Assembly (NCBI RefSeq): GCF_052324685.1
Contig: NC_135212.1
Location: 16,624,410 to 16,688,409, forward strand
From: Brachyhypopomus gauderio
Lineage: Eukaryota; Chordata; Actinopteri; Gymnotiformes; Hypopomidae
Direction: 5' to 3'
Length of the DNA stretch: 64,000 bases
Part shown: one piece after another, positions 50,801-62,100 of the stretch
Layout: each line of letters begins with the position of its first letter
Numbering within the stretch: position 1 is the stretch's first letter
Program-made: the position numbers and the translations under genes
Notes under the pieces: model-generated
Told to the model about the DNA's origin: nothing
The model's database searches: none
Seen by the model: the letters and a program-made list of their open reading frames with translations, nothing else

Positions 50801-53800
50801 GGCGTGGACGACCTCTCCTGGGTCGCGGGGACAGGAACCGGCGTGGACGACCTCTCCAGGGTCGCGGGGACAGGAACCGGCGTGGACTGCCGACGGGCAG
50901 CGGGGACAGGAACCGGCGTGGACGACCTCTCCAGGGTCGCGGGGACAGGAACCGGCGTGGACAACCTCTCCAGGGTCGCGGGGACAGGAACCGGCGTGGA
51001 CGACCTCTCCAGGGTCGCGGGGACAGGAACCGGCGTGGACGACCTCTCCAGGGTCGCGGGGACAGGAACCGGCGTGGACGCCAAGCCGACGTCCTCGGGG
51101 GGCGGAGCCACCAAGCCGACGTCCTCGGGGGGCGTGTACGCCAAGCCGACGTCCTCGGGGGGCGGAGCCACCAAGCCGACGTCCTCGGGGGGCGTGTACG
51201 CCAAGCCGACGTCCTCGGGGGGCGTGTACGCCAAGCCGACGTCCTCGGGGGGCGTGTACGCCAAGCCGACGTCCTCGGGGGGCGGAGTCGCCGCACTGAC
51301 GTCCTCGGGGGGCGGAGTCGCCGCACTGACGTCCTCGGGGGGCGGAGTCGCCGCACTGACGTCCTCGGGGGGCGGAGTCGCCGCACTGACGTCCTCGGGG
51401 GGCGGAGTCGCCGCACTGACGTCATCGGGGGGCGTGTCCGCCGCGCTGACGTCCTCCGGGTTCCGAGCCGGCCACTCCTGGGGTGAGTGGCTAGTACTCC
51501 CCCCCAAAAAATTCTTGGGGGGCCTTCGGGGAGCGGCTTCCGGGATCAGCGGAGGGAGGTCTTCTTCCACGGGGTCCGGGTTGAGCCTGGAAGAACACAC
51601 AGACACAGAAGCCTCTCGGTTGCTCTCTCTGCGACGGCTCCGCCTCCTCCGAGGCGTCGGGAGCTCGCAGTGGTCATCGAGAGCAAACCGAGGGTTAAGC
51701 CAACGCTCATCTGTGCGCTCATTCCGTCTGCCCGCTGCTTGCACCACAGGTTGCTCACGCCTGTGGTGTTCGCCAAGCGGGGCAGACTCCCAGCGCTCAA
51801 TAGGAGTCTCGTCGCGAAAGCCAGCCAAAACCGAAACTGACTGCGCTTTCTTCTGAGAGCGACGAGACTTCCGTGTTCCCACAGCGCCAGGGGTATTCCT
51901 GTCTCCGGCTCGTTCGCGCTGTAACACATGAGAGTTAAACTGCACGGAAGCAGCCAACAACTCGTTACAGCGACTAAACTCACCGGAGTCTCGCTCTCTC
52001 GCTGTGTCCTGGTAAGATCCGTGGTTATGTAACGTGGCTCGCGCCACGGAGCGAGGAGACGGACACAAATGCAGAGATGAGCGAGATTTAATACAGGGAA
52101 TACCAAAACCAGAGTCGATAGAACAGGCAGGGGTCATAACGTGCAAGCAGTCCGAACAAGAACAAGAAACAGGCATGACGAGACGAGAACAGGGAAGACT
52201 CACGGACCAGGCAGGAACAAACAGATGACGGGAAATACAGGGCTAGAAAAACAACGAACGTGAAAGCACAAACCGACTGATAGAACAAAACCACGGATGA
52301 CTCGACTGGGGGAATGACGGGACTTAAATACATAGAACTGAAACAAGGAACAGGTGATAACAATGACACGGGGCGTGGTAGCACCCGAGGAATCACGGAG
52401 ACAACGAGCAGGGCGGGATAAACAGGCACGGGACACAGACACAAGGGAACCCAGAGTGACAGCTACGAGAGGGGGCGTTGCCCTACGTGACAAATGGCTT
52501 CTCGCCACAAGGCAACGTCGAACCAATTTGCCAGTGTTGTAGCCTAATGCATTAAGAGCTCTGTCTTATTTGGGGTTTTACATTTGCTAATTTTATAGCA
52601 CCAATGCATATCGAAATGTTTTTAGTATTAAACTAACAAATATGACAAATGGCATATATTGTTCTCTTTTTGTAACCGCAAGACAAAATGGCGCTCTTTT
52701 CCTTCTGCCAATCAACCTTTAGGCTACATGGCTAAAATAATCCTGTACACCATTACGATTTGGGCAAAACAGACAGCTTCTTGCAATGAAGCACTAGATG
52801 TAAACACACAAATATGTACAGTTGGAAATAAAGGTTTTAAAAAGAAAAGCCTTGCCAATCGTTTTAAGCAACCAATGAAAATGCTAATTTTACAATATAC
52901 AACTGATTGCTACAACGAAGCAAAGTGCTAGGTAGAGTTGTTCATTCAGCAGATTGAGTTAAAACATTTAAATGTCCTATAAGAAACACTATCATTAGTA
53001 CTACTTTTTTTTTTCTTAGACACATTAACTCTGGCTGAACTTTAAACCTGTTTAATTATTGGAGCTCCAGGATGGGTTAGCTAGCTTGCTAAAGGGCTAT
53101 CCTTTTTAGCTAGTTTTCTTTTATAATGACAGACTTGCTAGCGAGCTATAATAATCCAATTGCAATTATTACATTATGTTAATAGGAAATGTGAAATTCA
53201 TACAGGATAATCGACTGACACAGTCAGTATGAAACAGTACCTTGCATCATCAAGCACAAGTGGAAAATGCGACCCAAACCACAAAAAGTTTCTAACTCTG
53301 GGGAGAGGGTGCTGCAGAAACGCTAATCTTTTCATCCTTTCGGCAGCTCAATTATTTTCATTTGCCCAACTCACAATTTGTCCGTTGTTGCGCTGATGCA
53401 AAATTATGCATCCAAAAACTTTTAAAATAGACATTTAATTTTTAATTTGGCTGAACTCACACTCAAATTCAGTTCTGGAATGTGCAGTATTGATGTTTTT
53501 TAATGGTGTGTGTGTGTTTTCAGGTGCAGCTGCAGCACTCTCGGTGGGGTATATGAGAGTGAAGTGGGAGGTTTGGGGTGAGTTTTCTCTGGGCGTTTTC
53601 TCTGCTATCGGCGCAGGCTGTGTATTCCTCAGTGGCCTCACTACCAATATCTGGCTCTCCTACACTGCTTATATCATCTTTAAAGCTTCATACATGTTCC
53701 TCATTACTATCACCACGTAAGCATTTACAACCTTTTAATAGACAACTTATTTAAATGGATCGATCTTACATACTGAATGATACTGTGAATAGAAAAACTC

Positions 53801-54462
53801 TACACACATTTTAAATGGCAGGTGTCTATGATGTTTTACGATGTGATATAAATAATGAAACCAAGATAGAAAAGGTTCTGACATTTTATTTTTCACATGT
53901 TGCATTTTCTTCTGAAAGGTTTCAGATAGCAGCTAACCTGTCTATGGAGTGTTATGCACTAACTTTCGGCGTAAACACATTTGTTGCCCTCGGTCTCCAG
54001 ACTGTGTTAACTGCGGTTGTAGTCGATAACACTGCATTGGGGTTGGACATTGTAACTCAGGTAAATAGATTTTTTACAAACAAATAAAATGTTATAAAAC
54101 TAAGTTAGTACATATCAGAAAGTGCATTTTCAGCAAGTCTGAGCTCTGAATGAAATACTTTTATCGACATCTAGCGGTGATTCTGGAATATTTAAATTTG
54201 ACACATGGTTTCTAGTGAACCCCTTTACTTTTTGTTTAGTATGACAAATGAATATGCATAGTTACAGCCTAACTAATTCCTTTTTAATTTCCTTTTGAAG
54301 TTCATAATTTACGGCAGCTGCTATAGCGCCATGTCCTTGCTGTTCCTGCTGCGAGGCTTGTACGTGGCTGGCAGCTATTACTACACCTCCGGAGGAGACA
54401 GTGCAGTGTCCTGCCCTTCTGAACCAGCGGACAAGCCGTGTGAGGCTGAAATGAACATATAA
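44900..54462 (+). CDS. slc19a3: Slc19a3, thiamine transporter 2
   Basis: Plasma-membrane thiamine carrier of the SLC19 folate/thiamine family (12 membrane helices). Exons: 44900-45052, 45838-46606, 53524-53716, 53919-54060, 54301-54462 (TAA). Phases agree (0,1,2,0), giving 472 residues against about 496 in mammals. Exon 1 encodes [14 protein letters not shown] and [12 protein letters not shown], the SLC19 helix 1 signature. Exon 2 has [42 protein letters not shown] and, after the cytoplasmic loop, [21 protein letters not shown]. Exons 3-5 give [18 protein letters not shown] and [21 protein letters not shown]. Two in-frame ATGs (44900, 44906) could start it. SLC19A2 is the alternative; the daw1/sphkap neighbours favour SLC19A3. 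Intron 3 (6.9 kb) carries a hAT MITE and an LTR element. Confidence 0.93.
46662..47344 (-). mobile_element. hAT-type MITE, copy 2 (683 bp)
   Basis: Inverse copy of 15298-15933. Ends cagtagcgaaccg and cggttccccactg; 8-bp duplication gcttatag at 46654-46661 and 47345-47352. Slightly longer than copy 1 owing to an extra segment near 46795-46870 and a poly-C run at 46700. Inserted 55 bases after the slc19a3 exon 2 donor. Confidence 0.92.
47353..48840. other. slc19a3 intron 3, no feature seen
   Basis: AT-rich; short frames have no recognised domain. Confidence 0.4.
48880..49130 (-). pseudogene. Orphan coding fragment, probably transposon-derived
   Basis: The minus strand gives an acidic leader ([20 protein letters not shown]) and [43 protein letters not shown], a well-formed helical segment. 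Similar 'LLKLE..VP...DE' segments occur, as I recall, in repeated teleost proteins next to zinc fingers, but I cannot name the family. No splice context links it to slc19a3, which is on the other strand. Confidence 0.3.
49432..49896 (-). repeat. 3' LTR of the minus-strand element
   Basis: 465 bp, TG...CA on minus. TATA-like tatttaag at about 49727-49734, attaaa at about 49492-49497. Confidence 0.92.
49867..52203 (-). CDS. 778-residue Pro/Val/Ala-rich repeat protein of the LTR element (hypothetical)
   Basis: The frame starts in the 5' LTR (Met at 52203), crosses the LTR edge and ends inside the 3' LTR. Residues 1-60 come from the LTR. About 60-260 are charged and non-repetitive (e.g. [46 protein letters not shown]). 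Then come repeat blocks: 10-residue [10 protein letters not shown] and [10 protein letters not shown] units (51430-51075), 13-residue [13 protein letters not shown] units (51075-50750) and 10-residue [10 protein letters not shown] or [10 protein letters not shown] units (50750-50450). A long Pro-Val-Ser tail follows. No Met is seen between the LTR and the repeats, so translation would need the LTR start. No domain is recognised. Whether it is translated is unknown. Confidence 0.45.
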   Translation of the reverse strand: MSLPCSRLVMPVSCSCSDCLHVMTPACSIDSGFGIPCIKSRSSLHLCPSPRSVARATLHNHGSYQDTARERDSGEFSRCNELLAASVQFNSHVLQRERAGDRNTPGAVGTRKSRRSQKKAQSVSVLAGFRDETPIERWESAPLGEHHRREQPVVQAAGRRNERTDERWLNPRFALDDHCELPTPRRRRSRRRESNREASVSVCSSRLNPDPVEEDLPPLIPEAAPRRPPKNFLGGSTSHSPQEWPARNPEDVSAADTPPDDVSAATPPPEDVSAATPPPEDVSAATPPPEDVSAATPPPEDVSAATPPPEDVGLAYTPPEDVGLAYTPPEDVGLAYTPPEDVGLVAPPPEDVGLAYTPPEDVGLVAPPPEDVGLASTPVPVPATLERSSTPVPVPATLERSSTPVPVPATLERLSTPVPVPATLERSSTPVPVPAARRQSTPVPVPATLERSSTPVPVPATQERSSTPVPVPATQERSSTPAPVPAARQRTLPVPAARQRTLPVPAARRPAAPVPAARQRTLPVPAARQRTLPVPAARRPAAPVPAARRPAAPVPAARRPAAPVPAARRPAAPVPAARRPAAPVPQETVLPPVGHGLHVLSAPPCVPAPVPGFPMFPSPVPGFVLVPVPVVVSVKVCVPVPVSVSGGVVSVPVPVSVPQVITHLVPVPVSVIHAVFASVFSSALSSGPTPVSVPCPVLSSPPPVPRPVPACVAVPRPGSWPISGPPVPAVPRSPCPAFPLSVPPVCPVSAVPVLSALACPRVARFEGGFCHVGQRPLS
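50450..51435. repeat. Coding minisatellites (30-bp and 39-bp units)
   Basis: Three successive arrays: 30-bp units (gcggccgggcggcgggcagc...) at 50459-50758, 39-bp units (aaccggcgtggacgacctct...) at about 50757-51075, and 30-bp units (gacgtcctcggggggcg...) at 51088-51435. All units are multiples of three and stop-free on both strands, which keeps four long frames open. Confidence 0.92.
52028..52492 (-). repeat. 5' LTR of the minus-strand element
   Basis: 465 bp, matches 49432-49896 at all but one inspected base. The TATA-like box is near 52325. A Met codon at 52203 lies downstream of it and opens the long frame. Confidence 0.92.
52498..53523. other. End of slc19a3 intron 3
   Basis: AT-rich, no feature besides the acceptor tgtgtgttttcag before exon 3. 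Confidence 0.5.
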
Positions 54463-54667
54463 AGAAAAATATTCTCATAAAAATGAGTGACAAAGACCGT
54501 CATATAGCTAACGCTACCTCTATATGACAAGGGTTTATAGAACCCTCATAGAATGGTTCGTGAAATTTCTTTTTAGTTATGTACTTTTGAGTATTGTAGA
54601 ATAATGGTGTCACCAGTAACATACTTTATTAACGGCATTTATGGTCGATAAAGATGTTTTTAACTTA

Positions 54668-54673
54668 AATAAA
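54668..54673 (+). terminator. slc19a3: Polyadenylation signal of slc19a3
   Basis: aataaa about 205 bases after the stop codon; the first canonical hexamer downstream. Confidence 0.55.
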
Positions 54674-55493
54674 GATAATACACTAACAGCTCTTGTTCAA
54701 TGACTGTTTTGAGTCCTGCAATAACAGTTAGCTAATAGGCCTACGTCTTTAGAAACAGTTAACACTTAATAAACGAATTTGTTAATGCGTTTGCCGTGCT
54801 TCATATGGATGCATATAAACGTGCATAAATAAATCAAAATGCACTGTGTAGGCTGCATAAAAAATCTTTTAAACAAAAATACAAATTTATAATGATCACT
54901 CTTCCCATGGAAACTTTTAGGTATATGTAGCTCACTCCTCCATTAACAGTGTTATTTGTCTTTTGTTGATATAAACTGTATATTTTTTCGCTGATCTGTG
55001 GCGAGCTTTTCCGTTTCTTTGATAACGAACAAAATCAATATTTGGTCCAGGAAGCTCTGCTCCCACACCAGGTTTAGGACGACCTGCGCCCGCGGCGGCT
55101 GGGCTCAGTGCCGGAAGTGATCGCTTCAACGTTAAATGCCGCAGTGATCGTTGGGAGTAGTAGTAATGTTTCTGTCCTTGTAAGGGCGCGTCTTGCATTC
55201 AGTGACAGGCATTAAGCATAACCTGCACATTATTTACAGTAAATATTATTAAACGTAAACGACTATCCTAAGACGTCGCTGTGACTTGTTCCAAACTTCT
55301 CCAACTTCTTTTTGTTTCTTCATTTATAGTAGCCTACATATGCGTCGTATTTTATGTTGTGTATTTCGTGAATTGTTATGATAAGATATTAAGGTTAATT
55401 AAATTTATTTTTGTTCATTGGGGTAAAACTGCGAATTCTGGTTTACTTGCTGATTTTTCCCCCGCCCGCAAAGCGACCGTTGAACAAGATAAA
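54674..55493. other. slc19a3-irf2bp1 intergenic DNA
   Basis: Short spacer of about 1 kb with a GC-rich patch at 55060-55150. The antisense frame here (54932-55198) has no recognised domain. Confidence 0.45.
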
Positions 55494-55512
55494 ACTACAG
55501 CTCCCAGAATGC
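55494..55512 (+). promoter_or_regulatory. irf2bp1: ZNF143/SBS-type motif in the irf2bp1 promoter
   Basis: actacagctcccagaatgc matches the long ZNF143 (Staf) site consensus at nearly all positions. It lies 229-247 bases before the irf2bp1 start codon, next to a cccgccc box at 55460-55466. Typical of housekeeping promoters; occupancy is inferred. Confidence 0.6.
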
Positions 55513-55740
55513 AGCGCAAGATAGTTGTGTAACTTTACAGCGTCTTCCAGGAGAAACTCTGCGGCCCAGTCGACTAAAGAGAAACAGTATTCAAAATCAG
55601 TTCTGTGTATTATAAAACAAAACGGGATTCTATATACTCTCACGTAACGTACAGATAAAAACTTGGAAAGGTTCGGAAACTGTCGTGAATAGAAAACCAG
55701 GGTGGATTTAAGAACGCAAGATCGCGAGGGCCTATCAAAT

Positions 55741-57612
55741 ATGTCCTCTTCCTCGCAGGCATCTTCCAGACGGCAGTGGTGCTACCTCTGCGACCTGCCG
55801 AAGATGCCGTGGGCCATGATCTGGGACTTTAGCGAGGCGGTATGTCGCGGGTGCGTGAACTACGAGGGCGCCGACAGAATAGAATTGCTCATTGACGCGG
55901 CGCGACAGCTGAAGAGGACACATGTGATGCAGGACGGCAGGTCTCCCGGTCCACAGCCTGGTGGTAAACATGGGCCTGGGGGAAAGGATGGCCCCATGGA
56001 CGGAGGCAGACCACCTTCAGAACGTTTTGAAAGAGTAAGAGGAGACTACGTTCCTGCTCGACTTCCTAATGGCCTACCCAGATTGGAAGATGGAGGTTCT
56101 ATAGAGGTTAGTAGGCAAAGTCCTAATGCTAGGCGGACCATGGTAGGAGCTGTACCTCCCAATTTGATGGCACAGGGCCTTGTGGGACCCCCTCACGGGC
56201 TGTTAACTGCTGTACCCAGTCTCAGTGCCAGAACTGGCAGCACCCCTCTAACCATCTCTACGCCAATACTAAGTGAGATCAGTAAGAGACAGGCCATGGG
56301 TATGGGGGTGGGCATAAGCATGCCTTCCTTTATGAGCTCTGACTTTGAGAAGGAGCTGAAGGAAAAACAGAGGAATGCAGAAGCTCTAGCTGAACTGTCT
56401 GAAAGCGTTCGTAATCGTGCAGATGACTGGGCCAGCCGTCCTAAAGCTGTCCGTGATGCCTTACTCAGCCTCGCCACCTGCACTCCTTTTAATGTGCGGT
56501 TTAAGAAAGATCACAGCTTGGTGGGCAGGATCTTTGCCTTTGATGCTAAGCTAGGCGTGGAGTTCGAGCTCAAGGTGTTTGTTGAATACCCCTGTGGTTC
56601 TGGCAACGTGTTCTCGAGCCTGCTGGCGTTGGTCAAGCAAATGTTCCATGACAGTCAAAAGGATACAGGCAAGGTGATCAGCTCAGGATTCAAGTATATA
56701 GAATATGAGAAAAGACATGGTACGGGTGACTGGCGCCTTCTGTCTGAGCTGCTCAGTGATGCTGTTCGGGCATTTAAGGACCAGCCAGTCCCCGAGGCGA
56801 TACCCCAGCCTTACTTGGATGCCAACTGCTCCATGCTACCCACTGCCCTCTGCCACATTGGACGCCCTGCCCCTTCACGACTCCGCCGGCGCAAACCCTC
56901 CCCAGAGCCGGATGGCACAGAGAGGATGCCCACAGAGGAGCAGCTACGGCAACACTGGCCACTGGGCTCATTCCCTGGAATAGCTGGGCACATCCCTGCC
57001 GCCTCACTCCCCAGTACCGGGCAACCTCCCATCCTGCAGGAGGGCCTGCCAGGGTCCCACAGCAGTGACCCCTCACCCATCAGTGCCCTCATGAGCGTAG
57101 CTGACAACGTGGGCACTGCAGGTCAGTCTCCTAAAGACCTGCCGAGCAGCAGTAGTGCCCATGCATCTGCTGCAGGTCTGCAGAACAGTGCTAGTCCCTC
57201 TTCAGCTGCGCAGCGGCGCTTGGCATCACGTAATGGAGAAACCCCCGCTGGCTCTAGTTCTGGAGTGTCTGCAGCAGCTACGGCAATGGCCTCTGGTGGA
57301 GCAACTGACCAAGCAGGTGTGATGAGTGGTGAGGCCCCCGGAACAGGTGGTGCCCCTCTCTGTTGCACCATCTGCCATGAACGGCTGGAGGACACGCACT
57401 TTGTCCAGTGCCCATCGGTGCCTGGTCACAAGTTCTGCTTCCCCTGCACCAGAGATTTCATCCGCAGCCAAGGCTCAGGGAGCGAGGTATACTGCCCCAG
57501 CGGAGACAAATGCCCCCTGGTGGGCTCCAACGTGCCCTGGGCCTTTATGCAAGGAGAGATCTCCACCATCCTGGCTGGGGATGTGAAGGTGAAGAAGGAG
57601 AGAGACCCCTAA
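55741..57612 (+). CDS. irf2bp1: Irf2bp1, interferon regulatory factor 2-binding protein 1
   Basis: Nuclear transcriptional co-regulator, first known as an IRF2 corepressor and reported as a RING E3 ligase. Single coding exon, 623 residues. The N-terminal C4 zinc finger is at Cys14-x2-Cys17 and Cys35-x2-Cys38 ([19 protein letters not shown]). The middle holds the conserved [21 protein letters not shown] block. The C-terminal C3HC4 RING begins at residue 541 ([38 protein letters not shown]) and the protein ends [22 protein letters not shown] and [13 protein letters not shown] point to IRF2BP1 over IRF2BP2 or IRF2BPL. I start at ATG 55741; the frame is open upstream only through a non-ATG codon. 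foxa3 lies downstream as in mammals. Confidence 0.94.
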   Translation: MSSSSQASSRRQWCYLCDLPKMPWAMIWDFSEAVCRGCVNYEGADRIELLIDAARQLKRTHVMQDGRSPGPQPGGKHGPGGKDGPMDGGRPPSERFERVRGDYVPARLPNGLPRLEDGGSIEVSRQSPNARRTMVGAVPPNLMAQGLVGPPHGLLTAVPSLSARTGSTPLTISTPILSEISKRQAMGMGVGISMPSFMSSDFEKELKEKQRNAEALAELSESVRNRADDWASRPKAVRDALLSLATCTPFNVRFKKDHSLVGRIFAFDAKLGVEFELKVFVEYPCGSGNVFSSLLALVKQMFHDSQKDTGKVISSGFKYIEYEKRHGTGDWRLLSELLSDAVRAFKDQPVPEAIPQPYLDANCSMLPTALCHIGRPAPSRLRRRKPSPEPDGTERMPTEEQLRQHWPLGSFPGIAGHIPAASLPSTGQPPILQEGLPGSHSSDPSPISALMSVADNVGTAGQSPKDLPSSSSAHASAAGLQNSASPSSAAQRRLASRNGETPAGSSSGVSAAATAMASGGATDQAGVMSGEAPGTGGAPLCCTICHERLEDTHFVQCPSVPGHKFCFPCTRDFIRSQGSGSEVYCPSGDKCPLVGSNVPWAFMQGEISTILAGDVKVKKERDP

Positions 57613-59165
57613 TTTACAGGAGGTACACCTCTGTCTAGCTTGCACGCACACACACACACACACACACGCATACTACACACACGTAAGATGAATATTAACT
57701 TGTGTTAATATATATTAATATTGTTAGAGAAATGCAAGGTCTGATATGCTTAAATTGTACTTCTATAAGAGGACTAACTTTATTTTGTTTTTCAGAATCA
57801 ATACCTTTCCCACATGGTGCTGAAGTCCCAAAGATGGCCATGGCTGTCACTGTGAGGCTCACAGCACTAAAGACGACTGTTTAGACATGCACATCCTGTT
57901 CCTCCATCTTCTCCTCTCTCTCACATTCCTCCTCTATTCTCCCATCCCTCTCGTTCCTCCTCTTTTTTCCCATCACGTTCCCTTGCCATCTTCTCACCTG
58001 AGCTGGTCATCGTTAAGAAGAACACAGACATGCCCTGCTCATAGATGCCCCACTTTTTGATGCCCTCCTGCAGTACAATCAGATCCATCTGTTGGCACCA
58101 ACAGAATTATTTTTTGCCCCAACATGTAATGTGCTTTATGGCAGAGCTTATAAAACTTCTTTCTATTTAATGGAAGGTTTGGGTTATAAACCCTACTTGA
58201 TTTGTCCTCGTTGAATCCCTGACTTAGACACCTGAAATGCACTATATGATAATAGGATAAATGATGAAATGCCTCTGAATGTCCTAACACCAAACAGATG
58301 TGGATTGTACAGGAAAATTGGGGGTTTAACAATCACATTTCTTTTTTATATTGCCACAAATTAAGTAGTTTGAGCCCTTTTGAAATAGTTTAAATGCACC
58401 CATTTAAGGTTTAACCCAGTGTGTATAATAGAAAACTTTCTTTATATTTTATACTATATGTAGATTGTAAGAAATGCTCCCTTTCAATGGTTATAGATGT
58501 GCAATCTCTAGATTTGATACCATATTGCATTATGTACCACTAAGTATCTGAATGAACAGAAAACCAAAGATAGATGTGTTGAAAATTATTGTATCATAAA
58601 TGCTTTAGCATATATTTTTGTGGTAAAATGGCTTTCATTAAGTAATGGGGATCATATATGGGAAAAGGTTGAAGTTGGGAATCTTATATGTAGGGCTGTC
58701 TGGGTGAACACAAAGTACATTTTTAAGTGTTGGCACATCACTATACGTTTTATATTTTAACCCTGCTAAATTGTTAGTAGGTGATGTGTTTAGATTTTAT
58801 TAGTACTTATGTTCTGCTGTTTGTTTTCTTTAATGGTCCAGAGTCTTTTTCAGCCTTATGTGTCAATGCCTTGGCTACCTTTCAAGATAGTTTTTTTTTT
58901 TTCTGGTGATGTTTTATTTTGGGGAGCTTTGTGGGTTTTTGTTTGTTTCTGGATATATATTTTTTTCCTTTGGTTACTTTCAGATATGGTCCATCCCAAA
59001 CATTTTACATGTTCTTATAGCTCTGTCCTTTTTGATCCTGTTTTATGAATACAAAAAATCTTTAAATGAGTATTATATGTAAACATATGTTAACCCAAGT
59101 ACTGTTCTGGAAGAGCTTTGTTTAATTGGCATTTGTTATCCCTCAAAGTGTATTTAAATTAAAAG
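57613..59165 (+). other. irf2bp1: irf2bp1 3' UTR, probably with one intron
   Basis: A donor-like ggaggtacac follows the stop at about 57620 and an acceptor-like tttgtttttcag ends at 57796, so the UTR may be spliced, as in other IRF2BP genes. The region is AT-rich with an (AC)n at 57646-57667. A weak attaaa at about 59158 could be the end. Confidence 0.45.
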
Positions 59166-62100
59166 ATTGACCTTCTTTTCACAAACCTTCAAGTTTCCTA
59201 AATATTAATATCATATATCATAGTAGGCTATAGCATTTCTGAGTGTGTAAATTTTAGAAAACGGTGTGAGTCATGTTAAAACACTATCATCTACCCATCA
59301 GCACAACTGTTTGGGCTCCACTCACATATTCTCACTCATTTCATAAAAGGGAGACACAAATATGTTTAACACGTTTAAAGTCTTTGTTAATGCTAACATG
59401 CAAGCAAACACAACTGAACTATAGTTCAGTTATGAACTATAGTTATAGTATACTGTTTTTGACAAAAGTGAGTGTTATAGCAACGCAAGCTACCCATATT
59501 TCTATAGAGCAATGATTATTCCTGACCACTAAAATAATAACAGCATGCTCTATGTGTGTGTGTGTGTGTGTGTGTTAAAGGATGCTGTTCACATCCTTTA
59601 ATGTAATACACGTTTAGTTTTCTTAGTTTAACCTGTTTTCAATGTTAGTCAAAAGATGGCGCTACAACATCAATGTTTCCCAGACTGGACCAATCGCCTG
59701 TTCGTTTCATAAGGTTTATTCTAATTTTGTTCGTGTTCTTTCTGTTTTCGCTGCTTCAGTGTCTGTAACCCCAGGCAAGAAACATGAAGTCACAACACCC
59801 AGCTTTTTTACTTTGTAGCCAGTAAACAAATCACAGATATGACATTTTTGCTAAGGAGCTGAACATTCTGGCTTTGTTACACATACATTTAACAAATTAA
59901 ATGGCATATGGAAACACCTTTCCCATTTAGTGTCATTTCTAAAACAAATACTAGCACAAATATAAAATGCTAATTACTAGGCATTTTAAAAGTGACTGCT
60001 TACAGACACAACAATACAGTTGTCAGTGGAGCATTAGAAATGATTATTAAAAAAGAAACTCCCAAGAAGCAAATGTTGGTTGTTCCCGGTCAGTTGAGTC
60101 TAAAATTTGGTGCAAGAATAAACAAACAAGTTGAGTTATAAATGGAAGGCATAAAATTATCAGGACTGAAAACTCAAAGCAATATGTCCTAAAAACTGCA
60201 CAATACATGGTTGGAAACAGGAGTTGGTGTTTGTGAAAGAACTGTGAGTACTCGGCTAAATGAAATGACTGAATGAAATTTACATATAGGTAAGCCTAAT
60301 AAAAATAGCACTAATACCTAAACAGACGAAAACAGGGTTACATCAAGTTATCATCAGCTTGATGTGGAATGTCGTTTTCATTACTGAAGTCCATAGCGCA
60401 AGGAAACCGGGTCCTCATAAAACACATTCCATATTTTTTTAACCAATATTAAGTGATTACATTTCTCCCTCTTTTTGATTTGTAATAAGTTATTCCATTA
60501 ATGCAAATAATGTTGGTTTTTACTGTGGAACGTTACTTGTGAAGTAAAAATCCGCGGACCAGTCTATGGGAGACACTACAGATCCTTGTGCTTTTCTCGA
60601 TAGCTGATAAATCGTTAGTCAAAAATTATTCATAATATGGATTGCTTACAAAAAGATGTATTTTGTAGTATTAAGTTCCACCCATTTCGTTTTAAGCTAG
60701 GTTTTAAACTTTCGTGTTTTAACAGAAAGTTCCATATAGGCTACGTAACATCGGGCAAAGGGCAGACCTTCATAAATGGGGCTTTAAAAAAAATCTAAAT
60801 GCACTCTCGTCAAAAGTGGGCGCTACACTATAAAATATATATGTTTGTTTCAAAACCATACACAATTTGTCCGATGCACTCCAAATTGTACAGTCTTGTA
60901 AGATGTACCAGCGTGAATCAATATATAAAGCTGGTGGACTTTCATTAACAAGGAACGATATAAAATGACTTTTCCAAAAGTGCAAAAGCTCATGAAATCC
61001 TACAATAAATTAGATCTACACAGATATAAATTATATGTAATTCTGGATCTTTAAGCTATATGTAGACTAGCCTACTAGACGGGGCCTGGACACATTTAAT
61101 CAAAAATATCTCTGAATAGCTAATTGTCAGGCGTCGCTTGAAACGTCTTGCTTCCTCCATTAGCGTCACCTATTACAGCTATTGTTAACTAATTATCGAG
61201 GTGTTAATGAACGACATACCACTGCATTGGAATGAAAAACGCAGAAGACCTTCAGATGCGTTGTCCCATATAACATTTAAATGAGAGCATGAGTTTATTG
61301 AGCAAGTGACTTATTAAGCATTTTCTCAATCAGGCACAAGAGGCAGAATTGGACACAGTAGAGGACTGAGATGAGTTTCGTGTCCAGGCGTGTCTCGAGC
61401 CTGTATTAGGGTTATGTTTTAATTCAACCCCAACATTAATGAGCATGAGCCGCACGGGATACTATGTTTTAGTGTTCGCTGTGACCCGTCCCAGTGTTTA
61501 TTTCTGAGCTATTTATATTTCCGTTTATTCCGTTAATATCTCTCAATTTTTGCTGTTTTTTCACGTTATGTTCATATTTCCATGTTTCATGTTTCACGAA
61601 CTTATACTTCAGATGCGACTAGATGTTTATTTTGGTAATCGCCCATTCCATTAAACCTACATTACAACCTTTTGCAAACAGGCCCACGTCGTGCTATTAG
61701 TGTGAATTTTTGTGAGAAAAGAGAATTGGAGAAACTTGGGCAGCTTTCTTGTGAAAAATGTGTAATAAAAAGAGATTTAAAATATTCTGTAGTGCGTGTC
61801 TGCGTAATATGCCCATATAGTCCTTATTAGCACGTAGTAGAATTTTGGAGCTGAGGTCTCTTTATCTCTGTCCCCTAACTAATCCTGTCGACCCCCTGTG
61901 ATCTTATCAATTACATCGCCATTCATTAGCTATTAGGAAACGCATTGAAATTCAGATGTACCAGTCTGCGCCACACAACAGGATGTGTATTCTAAACTAA
62001 AGAGAGACGTATAGCCTGGCTCATTTCAAGTCAGGCATACCGACAGAAAGCATTGTGCAGCGTTAAGCTTTTTAAATAGTACATTGCAGTGGCTTGTCCA

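Larger units (their letters stand above)
49432..52492 (-). mobile_element. Young non-autonomous LTR retroelement with a tandem-repeat reading frame
   Basis: Two 465-bp direct repeats (49432-49896, 52028-52492) bound the element, with the 5-bp duplication aatgg at 49427-49431 and 52493-52497. Read on minus, each LTR begins TGTCACGTAGG and ends CCACGTTACA and contains a TATA-like tatttaag and an attaaa polyadenylation signal in the order expected of U3-R-U5. A G-rich polypurine stretch (gaggggggg) precedes the 3' LTR. The internal 2.1 kb has no protease, polymerase or integrase motif. Only one base difference was seen between the LTRs (t/c at 49464 vs 52060), so the insertion is recent. Confidence 0.9.

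Noticed and set aside
49882..51856. Two long plus-strand frames (534 and 545 codons) and a third minus-strand frame over the LTR element
   Set aside because: They lie over stop-free 30- and 39-bp repeats and oppose the LTR transcription direction; only the minus frame linked to the LTR promoter is kept.
54932..55198. Minus-strand 88-codon frame between slc19a3 and irf2bp1
   Set aside because: Low-complexity Pro/Ala/Gly segment from a GC-rich patch; no family recognised.
55702..55740. Upstream extension of irf2bp1
   Set aside because: It starts at a non-ATG codon; family similarity starts after the ATG at 55741.
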